In this document: positions 57,209 through 64,000 of the stretch, one piece after another
Position numbering within the stretch: position 1 is the stretch's first letter
How the letters are laid out: each line of letters starts with the position of its first letter
NCBI RefSeq assembly: GCF_002102475.1
Contig: NZ_MSQD01000004.1
Coordinates: 1 to 64,000 of the forward strand
DNA from: Thermoanaerobacterium sp. PSU-2
GTDB taxonomy: Bacteria > Bacillota > Thermoanaerobacteria > Thermoanaerobacterales > Thermoanaerobacteraceae
DNA: 64,000 bases
Direction of reading: 5' to 3'
Made by a program: the position numbers and the translations under genes
The notes under the pieces: generated by a model
Told to the model about the DNA's origin: nothing
What the model saw: only the letters and a program-made list of their open reading frames with translations
Database searches by the model: none

Positions 57209-58603
57209 TTACTCGCTAAACCCATTGTTTTTTGCTAATTCTTTATACCAATATCCACTTTTTTTGATAGTCCTCTTTTGTGTGGTTATATCGACTGAAA
57301 CAAGTCCATAGCGATTTTTGTACGCGTTTAGGAATGACCAGTTGTCCATGAAAGACCAAAGGTGATATCCTTTTGCATTGCATCCTTCTTCAATCGCCTT
57401 ATGAAGCCATTTTAAATGACCTTTGATAAAATCTATTCTATAATCATCTTGGATTATACCGTCTTTTATGAAGCGTTCTTCTCCTTCTACACCCATGCCG
57501 TTTTCTGAAATATACGATTCAATATTCCCATAGTTGTCCCTTACATTTATCAAGATATCGTATATTCCCTTTTCGTATATCTCCCATCCTCTATACGGAT
57601 TCATTCTCCTTCCTGGCATTACATACTCATCAAAAAACCAATCAGGTGTAAATACACCATAAGGATTTGGCATGTTTTCTTTTGCTTTTACTCTTCTCGG
57701 TTGATAATAATTGATTCCAAGGTAGTCAACTGTATTATTTTTTATGAGCTCAAGATCTTCCTCGGTATACACTGGCAAGTGGTTGTAGCTTTTTAAAAGT
57801 TCTACAAGTTTATCTGGATATTCTCCTTTTACACATGGGTCTAAAAAGCTTCTGTTGAAAAGAAGATCAGCTATCTCTGCTGCCTTAAGATCTGCAGGAT
57901 GATTGCTGCGAGGATATGATGGAGTTAAGTTTAGTACAATCCCGATTTTTCCATCTTTTATGTCTAACTTTTTAAACTCGTTTATCGCCATTGCGCTTGC
58001 CAAAACTGTATTGAAACATACCTGTATAGCTTTCTTAAAATCCACGATATCAGGATAATGAAAGTTATAAAGGTATCCTCCCTCTGCTGGAACTATAGGT
58101 TCATTAAAGGTAATCCATCTTTTTACTCTGTCTCCAAAAAGCTCAAAACATGTCTTAGCATAGTTTTTATAATTCTCCAAAACTTGACGGCTTTCAAATC
58201 CTCCAATGTGCTGCATTTCTATCGGCATATCGAAGTGAAATAAAGTAGCTATAGGCATAATATCATTTTCTAAAAGCTCATTTATGACGTTATTGTAGAA
58301 ATCTACCGCCTTTTTGTTTACTTCTCCTACTCCACCAGGAATCAGTCTTGACCATGATATAGAGAATCTAAATGAATTGTGTCCTATTTCTTTCATCAAT
58401 TTTATGTCATCTTTATATCTGTGGTAAAAATCAGACGTCACTTCGGGTCCTACACCGTTAAAAAAGCGATTCGGCACTTGCTTGTACCAATAATCCCATA
58501 CATTCATTCCTTTCCCGTCTTCACTCGCAGCACCTTCTATCTGTGTTGCAGATGTGGCAGAACCCCACCAAAAACCTTCTGGAAATTTATACTCTTTTGC
58601 CAT
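57209..58603 (-). CDS. GH1 glycosidase, probably 6-phospho-beta-glucosidase/galactosidase
   Basis: 464 residues. GH1 landmarks: FPEGFWWGSATSATQIEGA at the N-terminus, acid/base Glu in WITFNEP, nucleophile Glu in YISENGMG, and DNWSFLNAYKNRYGLV near the C-terminus. In this last segment ordinary beta-glucosidases have FEW; a Ser takes the Glu place here, as in phospho-glycosidases, although the partner Lys is shifted by one. The gene ends a lactose/cellobiose PTS operon, which delivers phosphorylated disaccharides. Cytosolic; overlaps the preceding membrane-protein gene by 17 bp. Confidence 0.88.
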   Translation of the reverse strand: MAKEYKFPEGFWWGSATSATQIEGAASEDGKGMNVWDYWYKQVPNRFFNGVGPEVTSDFYHRYKDDIKLMKEIGHNSFRFSISWSRLIPGGVGEVNKKAVDFYNNVINELLENDIMPIATLFHFDMPIEMQHIGGFESRQVLENYKNYAKTCFELFGDRVKRWITFNEPIVPAEGGYLYNFHYPDIVDFKKAIQVCFNTVLASAMAINEFKKLDIKDGKIGIVLNLTPSYPRSNHPADLKAAEIADLLFNRSFLDPCVKGEYPDKLVELLKSYNHLPVYTEEDLELIKNNTVDYLGINYYQPRRVKAKENMPNPYGVFTPDWFFDEYVMPGRRMNPYRGWEIYEKGIYDILINVRDNYGNIESYISENGMGVEGEERFIKDGIIQDDYRIDFIKGHLKWLHKAIEEGCNAKGYHLWSFMDNWSFLNAYKNRYGLVSVDITTQKRTIKKSGYWYKELAKNNGFSE

Positions 58604-59096
58604 TTTTCTTTCCTCCTCTTGCTTTGTTAGTCACATAGTTTGTAATAAGTTTTTCCCCACCTAATGATATTAGAAAATAACCTATGGAAAATACTATCAC
58701 TAAGGGGCCAAAGAATTCTTCTAATACAATACATATTGCCAGTGCATGCGTCGCATAAACTATCAAATCGTAATAATTCAATTCTTTTTGTTTCTTTATA
58801 AGTGCCACAACATAAAAGACAAGTGATAGTACAAGTGACGACGCTATCAAACCAATGTATAGAAATATTAGTGAAGATGCAATATTTTTTATTGATAGTT
58901 TTAAATAGCTATTTAAAAATACTAAAAAATTGCCTGTAAATAGTGATATTATAAGTTTAATAAGCGTTAAATAGATAACACCAAAAATCGTCAAGATAAG
59001 GTCAAATCTGAGAAGTTTTACTATAGATTCGCCTTTTAATCTTTTGTAATTTTGAGGCATAAAAAGGCTTATTTTTAGTTCTTCCAAAACACCCAT
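58587..59096 (-). CDS. Small multi-pass membrane protein of unknown function (DUF1189/Yip1-like layout)
   Basis: 169 residues, about four or five hydrophobic segments (FDLILTIFGVIYLTLIKLIIS, IASSLIFLYIGLIASSLVLSL) and a basic C-terminus (NKARGGKKNGKRV). The start ELKISLFMPQNYKRLKGESIVK resembles DUF1189-type proteins, but I am not sure of the family. It is located in the PTS operon between IIC and GH1 and is translationally coupled to GH1 (17-bp overlap), so it may relate to sugar uptake. Confidence 0.65.
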   Translation of the reverse strand: MGVLEELKISLFMPQNYKRLKGESIVKLLRFDLILTIFGVIYLTLIKLIISLFTGNFLVFLNSYLKLSIKNIASSLIFLYIGLIASSLVLSLVFYVVALIKKQKELNYYDLIVYATHALAICIVLEEFFGPLVIVFSIGYFLISLGGEKLITNYVTNKARGGKKNGKRV

Positions 59097-59175
59097 AAAT
59101 TTTATCTCCTTACACCTTTTAAAATGTTTAAAGCAATTAGACGATTACGACTGTAACCGCCTAATTGCAATTATA

Positions 59176-60501
59176 TCAGCCTTTTTGGCTTTCAACAGCC
59201 ATTGCTTGCTCTTGCTCAAGGTACTGTCTATCTACGACTCTTAAGAATGGCAAGTATATGAAGAACGAAATCACTAATTCGATTATTTGCCATACAGCAC
59301 CGCTAAAACCTGATACTAAAAGTCCTCCGATGATAGGTGGTGTAGTCCATGGTATTACGACACCTGTTGGATGCCCAACAAGACCTATTGACATGACGAT
59401 GTAAGTCAAAGTAGCTAAGATCATCGGCGTCAATATGAATGGTATTACCATTATTGGGTTTAAAACAATTGGAAGTCCGAATATTACAGGTTCATTGATA
59501 TTGAATAAACCAGGAACTATAGCAAGTTTTCCAACTGTTTTTACCTGTCTTGATTTTGAGAAGAAAAGCATAGCAAGTACAAGACCTAATGTGCTTCCTG
59601 AGCCACCTACCAGCATGTACATATCGTGGAACTGCTGTGTTATGATGTGTGGAACTGGATGACCAGCTTGGAATGCCTGTAAGTTCTCTGCTGCAAGTGC
59701 CAACCATATTGGTCCCATAACAGATCCGACTACGTTTGCGCCATGTATACCAAACGACCAGAAAAGTCCTTCGAAGAAGTTTGCAATCAACGTAGCAGGC
59801 AGTGTATCGCCAAGTCTTGTCAAAGGTATCTGCAACACTGTGTAAATAAATTGATGTATTGTACCGTAAGATGTCATAGCAAACAGCATTCTTATAACAT
59901 CGATGATGATAGCAACTATAGCCGCAGGAATCAACGCAGAGAAAGCCTTTTCAACTGCAGGTGGAACACCTTTTGGCATCTTAATTACCCAGCCTCTTTT
60001 TATAACAAATCTTACGATTTCAACTGACAGTATTGCCGTTAAAATGCCTACAAACAGACCTTTTGAGCCCATCCAGTCAACTGGTATGCCACCGCTTACT
60101 TGAATTGCTTTTTTGGCTCCTTCAGGTGTATAATTAACTATAAACGGTGTAAATATCAAAAATGCAACCAGTGCAGTTGCAGCCGTGTTTAAACCATCAA
60201 TCTTGTAATGCCCTGCGAGGCTGTATGCAATGCCAAATACTACAAATATACTCATTATTGACATTGTAGCCTCAAAGGGCCTCATAAAGAATGTATTCCA
60301 GTTTGGTCCGAAAGCCTTTGCCATAAAATCAGAGTATCCAGGTATCGGCAAAAACGCCAGCAACAAGAAAACAGCACCTATTGTAATGAGTGGAACAGCA
60401 AGCATAAAGCCATCACGAATTGATGTCAAGTACCTATTTTCAGAGATTTTGCCCGCTATAGGCATCAATTTTTCCTCAAGCGAATCTGTAAACTTACTCA
60501 T
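59176..60501 (-). CDS. celB: PTS lactose/cellobiose-specific EIIC
   Basis: 441 residues with about ten membrane helices. EIIC-family segments include MPIAGKISENRYLTSIRDGFMLAVPL, FNINEPVIFGLPIVLNP (the conserved glutamate-containing sugar motif) and GHPTGVVIPWTTPP. It forms the membrane channel that receives phosphate from EIIB. The sugar is a beta-disaccharide, since a GH1 gene follows. It lies 58 bp after the EIIB stop. Confidence 0.93.
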   Translation of the reverse strand: MSKFTDSLEEKLMPIAGKISENRYLTSIRDGFMLAVPLITIGAVFLLLAFLPIPGYSDFMAKAFGPNWNTFFMRPFEATMSIMSIFVVFGIAYSLAGHYKIDGLNTAATALVAFLIFTPFIVNYTPEGAKKAIQVSGGIPVDWMGSKGLFVGILTAILSVEIVRFVIKRGWVIKMPKGVPPAVEKAFSALIPAAIVAIIIDVIRMLFAMTSYGTIHQFIYTVLQIPLTRLGDTLPATLIANFFEGLFWSFGIHGANVVGSVMGPIWLALAAENLQAFQAGHPVPHIITQQFHDMYMLVGGSGSTLGLVLAMLFFSKSRQVKTVGKLAIVPGLFNINEPVIFGLPIVLNPIMVIPFILTPMILATLTYIVMSIGLVGHPTGVVIPWTTPPIIGGLLVSGFSGAVWQIIELVISFFIYLPFLRVVDRQYLEQEQAMAVESQKG

Positions 60502-60559
60502 TTTATAACACTCCTTATCTTAAATTTGGATTTTTGGTTTTAAAACTTATAAATGAGAA

Positions 60560-60868
60560 CTATTTATTAGCCATGCTTAAAGCTTGGTCTAACACTTTTT
60601 CCCCATCCATCATGCCGTAGACAACTGGATTTATCACATCTACAGGCACACCTTTTTCACTGCATATTTTCTTTGCTTTTGGCAAAATGAATTTTACCTG
60701 CGGACCTAAAAGAACCACATCCGCTTCTTCTACGTATTTTTCCATCTGTGCCTCAGGGTATGCATCGACAGCAACCTCTATGCCTCTTGCTTTTGCTGCT
60801 TCTTCAATTCTTCCAATCAACATGCTTGTGGATGAACCTGAAGAGCAAAATAGAATAATCTTAAGCAT
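60560..60868 (-). CDS. celA: PTS lactose/cellobiose-specific EIIB
   Basis: 102 residues from ATG 60868 behind AAAGGAGGG. The phospho-Cys is in ILFCSSGSSTSML, the typical P-loop of cellobiose EIIB (CSxGxST). A continuation to 60952 would include a 28-residue extension with no family match and is rejected. It passes phosphate from EIIA (61594-61926) to EIIC-bound sugar. A stem-loop precedes it (60928-60995). Confidence 0.92.
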   Translation of the reverse strand: MLKIILFCSSGSSTSMLIGRIEEAAKARGIEVAVDAYPEAQMEKYVEEADVVLLGPQVKFILPKAKKICSEKGVPVDVINPVVYGMMDGEKVLDQALSMANK

Positions 60869-60927
60869 TAACGTTTTCCCTCCTTTCAAAAAGCTTTGTT
60901 TGTAAAAGCAATTTTGCGTTTTATCTT

Positions 60928-60995
60928 CAAGGATTTCCCTACTACATATCAAGACAAGAACTATTAAAACATCTTAAAAAGAGGGAAATCCCTTG
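60928..60995 (-). repeat. Intercistronic stem-loop before the EIIB gene
   Basis: CAAGGATTTCCCT and AGGGAAATCCCTTG pair (one bulged C) around a 41-nt loop, between the GrdB-like gene and EIIB. The core AAGGATTT/AAATCC and loop length recall the hairpin at 55191-55258. No terminator U-run follows. Confidence 0.6.
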
Positions 60996-61035
60996 AAAGC
61001 AAAAGTATTCAATCCAAAAACATCGGTATCACCCC

Positions 61036-61566
61036 TTAATCCTGTGGAAAATATCCTTCCTCTTCAGGAGATCCTATAGGCTGTCCTTGAGCCAACTTTA
61101 CTGCAAACTTTGATATCTTTCTCAATGAATCGTTTAGTCCTATACCGCCTCTGTTGGGAGTCTCTATGATGTATATCTTTTTTTTGAACAATTCTGTACC
61201 TGTGTTGTCTTTCGACATGGCCGCAAATGCAGGAATATTTAATTTCTCTATGACGGCTTCTGTCAAATATCCACAGCAATCACCGTATCTTTTGTAGTTT
61301 AATGCAGGGCCACATATGACAACATCTGGATTAAACGCCTTTATCATGCTTAATAATTTTTCAATAGCTTCATCCTTATTTTCAAGAAAATAGTTATCAC
61401 CACATATTACAGTGCCAATTATGTCACCGCCGTTTCTCATCATGGTGTTTTTCAAAAGCATCCCCAATCCTATAGCACCAAACTGAGATTGAGGTTCCAT
61501 ATTCATTTTTTCATCTGTTCCGTATCCTGCTTGAACTTGATTTAAAAATTGTACCGCTTTAATCAT
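61036..61566 (-). CDS. Stand-alone GrdB N-terminal-like protein in a PTS operon
   Basis: 176 residues closely matching the first part of glycine/sarcosine/betaine reductase selenoprotein B (GrdB): TVICGDNYFLEN, VVICGPALNYKRYGDCCG, ELFKKKIYIIETPNRGG and KLAQGQPIGSPEEEGYFPQ. In GrdB about 250 residues follow, including the selenocysteine. Here the gene ends with TAA, so it is not a Sec read-through case. The cysteine motifs ICGP and DCCG remain. It is co-transcribed with EIIA (27 bp upstream) and EIIB. No other glycine reductase genes are near, so a redox or sugar-linked function is unknown. Confidence 0.8.
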   Translation of the reverse strand: MIKAVQFLNQVQAGYGTDEKMNMEPQSQFGAIGLGMLLKNTMMRNGGDIIGTVICGDNYFLENKDEAIEKLLSMIKAFNPDVVICGPALNYKRYGDCCGYLTEAVIEKLNIPAFAAMSKDNTGTELFKKKIYIIETPNRGGIGLNDSLRKISKFAVKLAQGQPIGSPEEEGYFPQD

Positions 61567-61593
61567 TTTATCCTCCTATTTAGTGTTTGATTT

Positions 61594-61926
61594 TTATTTT
61601 GTCACGCATGTATGAAGAACTGGCTCCAACATCTTTCTAAGCTCAATAATCTCTGATATGAGATTTTTCTCTGATATAGCAGTCATAAGATGATCTTGTG
61701 AATGCACGAACAATATAGAAAAATCTAATTTTTCGCCCGATGCTTCTTTTTGCAACATGCCGGTCTGCACATTGTGTGCCTTCTCGATAGCCTCATTAGC
61801 CTGAGACATAAGTTTTTCAGCTTCTTCAAATTCGCCGTCATACGCCTTTCTAAGCGCTTCATGTGCATATGCCCTTGCTTCACCTGATTGTATAATGATT
61901 TCCATAACTATTTGCTGCAAATCCAT
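61594..61926 (-). CDS. celC: PTS lactose/cellobiose-specific EIIA
   Basis: 110 residues, helical EIIA of the Lac family. The phosphorylated His is in SILFVHSQDHLMTAI; DLQQIVMEIIIQSGEARAYAHEALRKA matches the first helices. It accepts phosphate from HPr and passes it to EIIB. It is the first gene behind the sigma-54 promoter at 61981, with GGAGG before ATG 61926. Confidence 0.94.
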   Translation of the reverse strand: MDLQQIVMEIIIQSGEARAYAHEALRKAYDGEFEEAEKLMSQANEAIEKAHNVQTGMLQKEASGEKLDFSILFVHSQDHLMTAISEKNLISEIIELRKMLEPVLHTCVTK

Positions 61927-61980
61927 ATTATTTTCCTCCTTGAATTGGTTTTATCTATTTTGGGGTTCACTAAATAATAT

Positions 61981-61998
61981 ATGCAAAAACCATGCCAA
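61981..61998 (-). promoter_or_regulatory. Sigma-54 promoter of the PTS operon
   Basis: Minus strand TTGGCATGGTTTTTGCAT has the -24 GG and -12 TGC elements at the required spacing (TGGCA-N-TTGCA). It lies 55 bp before the EIIA start and is faced by an enhancer-binding protein gene. Confidence 0.9.
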
Positions 61999-62056
61999 AA
62001 CACTAAACTGCGTAAAAAAGCCGCAATTTATGCCGTCCATGCGCTTTAAAGCGAGT

Positions 62057-62135
62057 AGTGTTTCTTAGTGTTTAATAAAAATCTGCATATTGTTTTATTG
62101 TTTTTTATTAGTGTTTTAATGTTTAAATAGTGTTT
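62057..62135. promoter_or_regulatory. AGTGTTT repeat cluster, candidate enhancer sites
   Basis: AGTGTTT occurs at 62057, 62067, 62110 and 62129 on the plus strand, with the first two 10 bp apart. A variant AATGTTT lies at about 62117. The cluster begins about 60 bp upstream of the -24 box, the usual place for a sigma-54 activator to bind, within the intergenic space of the regulator. Confidence 0.6.
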
Positions 62136-62152
62136 AATCCAATAAATCACTA

Positions 62153-62180
62153 TTGAAAAACTTATTGCGAAATATATAAT
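62153..62180 (+). promoter_or_regulatory. Sigma-A promoter of the sigma-54 activator gene
   Basis: TTGAAA (62153-62158), 16-bp spacer, TATAAT (62175-62180), 46 bp before the TTG start. Confidence 0.6.
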
Positions 62181-62226
62181 AAAATATAGGTAGAGAAAGT
62201 TATTTGTGGTAAAGGGGATCTTTAAG

Positions 62227-64000
62227 TTGAAAAGAAAAGAATTAATTTTAAAAAAGTTGATAGAGCTAAATAGAGGAAACGGCGTAGATGCCATGACGTT
62301 AGCAAATGAGCTAAATATGTCGCGAGCAAACGTTAGTCATGAGTTAAATCTTTTGTGCAAGGAAGGAAAAGTCGTAAAGTCAGATGGCAGGCCAGTGATG
62401 TTTTCACCTGTGTTTGAAAACACAAAAAGCAATTCCAGTGACAGCAAATTGTATGAACTGGACATGCTTATTAAAAACAATATAAGCCTAAAACAAGCTG
62501 GTGAACAGGCAAAAGCCGCTATTTTATATCCTCCTAAAGGAATACACTGCTTAATATTAGGTGAAACAGGTGTAGGAAAATCCACTTTTGCGCGAATAAT
62601 GCACAAGTATGCCATAGATATGGGGGTAAAAAAGCCTGACGCTCCATTTATAGCATTTAACTGTGCAGATTACAGCAACAATCCTCAGCTTTTGACAGCG
62701 CAACTATTTGGGGTTAAAAAAGGCGCTTACACAGGCGCTGATACAGATAAAGAAGGGTTAATCGAGAAGGCAAATGGAGGAATCTTATTCCTTGATGAAG
62801 TCCATCGCTTACCGCCTGAAGGACAGGAGATCTTATTCACTTTCCTCGATACTGGATATTTTAGAAGAGTCGGCGATGTAGAAAACAGGACATCTGATGT
62901 GCTAATCATATCAGCTACAACTGAGGATCCTTCTTCATCCCTTTTAAATACATTTACCAGAAGAATACCGATGATAATTAAAATACCGCCACTTAGAGAA
63001 AGGACTTTAGAAGAAAGGTTTTACCTTTTAAAAAGATTTTTTAAACATGAAAGCATAAAGCTAAACAGAGATATATTCGTGTCCCTTAATTCCATGAGGG
63101 CGTTTTGTTCATATGACTGTCCAAACAACATCGGTCAATTAGAAAGTGATGTCAAGCTTATATGCGCAAAGGTCTATTCAGAATTTTTGACTAACAAGAA
63201 AAGCGACATAAGGATCTGCAGCAGAGACTTGCCTGATTATATAAAGAAAGGATTATACACAGATAAACAGCATAGGATGCTTTGGAATGAAGTCATAGGT
63301 GACGATATAGAATTCTTTAAGTTTTCTCCTACAAATGAAATAGAGGAAATTCCAACTGCATCTAACGATAACAGCATTTACGAGATAATAAACGACAGAC
63401 TAAGGCAGCTTAAAGCAAAAGGTATATCTGATATAGACATTGAATCAATCTTGGAGAAAGACATAGCAAAGTACTTCCACAAGCAGATATACGGTATAAC
63501 TGAGGAGAAAAACAAGCAGAATTTGATTCATATCTTAGGAGAAGACATAATAAGCATCACAGATAGGATCGCAGAACTTGTATCCGAACTACTTGGGAAA
63601 GATCTCAGCCAAAACAGCTATACTGCACTGGCTTTGCACTTAAACACGCTTATTGAAAGGGTCAACAAAAATAAACCTATTGTAAATCCTCAACTGTCAA
63701 AAATAAAGCAATTGTACCCAAGAGAATTTGAAGTTGCTATTGAAGCTAAAAAAATCATTGAGAGATATTTGAATGTTTCGATTCCAGAAGATGAAGCTGG
63801 ATTTATCGCAATATTTCTCATGTCCGACAAGGAATACATCAATAAGCAAAGCGAAAAAGTCAAGGTGATAATAATTGCCCATGGCAATTCTACTGCTACG
63901 TCCATGGCAGATGTGGCTAATAAATTGTTGGGTGAAAATTATGCAATAGGTTTAGACGCCCATCTTGACAAAAGTCCTCTTGAAGTCTTAGAAACTTTAA
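62227..64000 (+). CDS. Sigma-54 dependent PTS-regulated activator (LevR/CelR type), partial
   Basis: 591 residues visible, starting at TTG 62227 behind AAAGGGG; the 3' end is beyond the window. Order: N-terminal HTH (DAMTLANELNMSRANVSHELN), an AAA+ domain with Walker A GETGVGKS (about 112-119), the sigma-54 loop GAYTGA (about 166-171; GAFTGA in most) and Walker B GGILFLDEVHRL, then a PRD region (NLIHILGEDIISITDRIAEL) with a His in LALHLN, and the start of an EIIA-Man-like domain (VIIIAHGNSTATSMA). It activates the divergent PTS operon when unphosphorylated by PTS proteins. Loop change Phe to Tyr is a known tolerated variant. Confidence 0.9.
   Translation, partial: MKRKELILKKLIELNRGNGVDAMTLANELNMSRANVSHELNLLCKEGKVVKSDGRPVMFSPVFENTKSNSSDSKLYELDMLIKNNISLKQAGEQAKAAILYPPKGIHCLILGETGVGKSTFARIMHKYAIDMGVKKPDAPFIAFNCADYSNNPQLLTAQLFGVKKGAYTGADTDKEGLIEKANGGILFLDEVHRLPPEGQEILFTFLDTGYFRRVGDVENRTSDVLIISATTEDPSSSLLNTFTRRIPMIIKIPPLRERTLEERFYLLKRFFKHESIKLNRDIFVSLNSMRAFCSYDCPNNIGQLESDVKLICAKVYSEFLTNKKSDIRICSRDLPDYIKKGLYTDKQHRMLWNEVIGDDIEFFKFSPTNEIEEIPTASNDNSIYEIINDRLRQLKAKGISDIDIESILEKDIAKYFHKQIYGITEEKNKQNLIHILGEDIISITDRIAELVSELLGKDLSQNSYTALALHLNTLIERVNKNKPIVNPQLSKIKQLYPREFEVAIEAKKIIERYLNVSIPEDEAGFIAIFLMSDKEYINKQSEKVKVIIIAHGNSTATSMADVANKLLGENYAIGLDAHLDKSPLEVLETL

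Noticed and set aside
61036-61566. Selenocysteine read-through to give a full GrdB
   Set aside because: The stop is TAA, not TGA, and no GrdB C-terminal sequence follows in any frame before EIIB.

Overview
The window is low-G+C DNA with Clostridia-type gene content and strong AGGAGG-like ribosome binding sites. A sigma-54 PTS operon, S-box and c-di-AMP riboswitches, a Leloir galactose operon and a large L-arabinose regulon are present. This suggests a saccharolytic, probably thermophilic anaerobe close to Thermoanaerobacterium; the genus is an inference from gene content. I saw no rRNA, tRNA, CRISPR array or transposase. Most genes lie on the minus strand.

1-5 kb holds the end of a membrane protein with a spermidine-synthase-like domain, an M23 cell-wall peptidase, a His-rich 52-aa membrane peptide, a divergent Lgt-like protein and a YHS metal-binding protein with a copper-type operator. 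5-15.5 kb is a sulfur amino-acid block: metY under a SAM riboswitch, a reverse-transsulfuration operon (yrrT-mccB-mccA), cysK, and metA under a second SAM riboswitch. A frameshifted polX, a copZ-like chaperone and a geranylgeranyl-reductase-type flavoprotein lie among them. Together these genes make homocysteine and cysteine from homoserine, sulfide and methionine. The mcc and cysK promoters share an operator-like element.

15.5-31 kb is a mixed region: an APC permease, an OatA-like acyltransferase, a cysteine hydrolase, a hotdog thioesterase, a small sigma factor with a hairpin over its ribosome binding site, an NlpC/P60 hydrolase under a c-di-AMP riboswitch, the two-gene NHEJ system (Ku and ligase), a class B PBP, ApbE with a NusG-II partner, a deacetylase with a YkoP-like protein, a sugar-binding protein, a ferritin-like/coiled-coil membrane protein and a DUF624 protein.

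31-36 kb is galT-galK-galE plus a ROK regulator. 36-42.5 kb is the most unusual part. It has two P-type ATPases with related N-terminal HMA-like domains that lack CxxC, and small membrane proteins resembling the PacL (DUF1490) partners of mycobacterial efflux ATPases. A third relative is fused to a ferritin-like domain at 29.8-30.4 kb. The P1B-type ATPase has lost the TGE motif of its actuator domain.

42.5-57 kb is an arabinose regulon: GH51 arabinofuranosidase, a four-gene sugar ABC importer, araA, araB, araD, a second FucI-type isomerase, then araR-araM. A duplicated promoter module with AraR-type boxes precedes it. 57-64 kb is a lactose/cellobiose-family PTS operon (IIA, a stand-alone GrdB-N-terminal-like protein, IIB, IIC, a membrane protein, GH1 glycosidase). 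It is driven by a clear -24/-12 promoter and faced by a divergent LevR/CelR-type sigma-54 activator that runs off the right edge.
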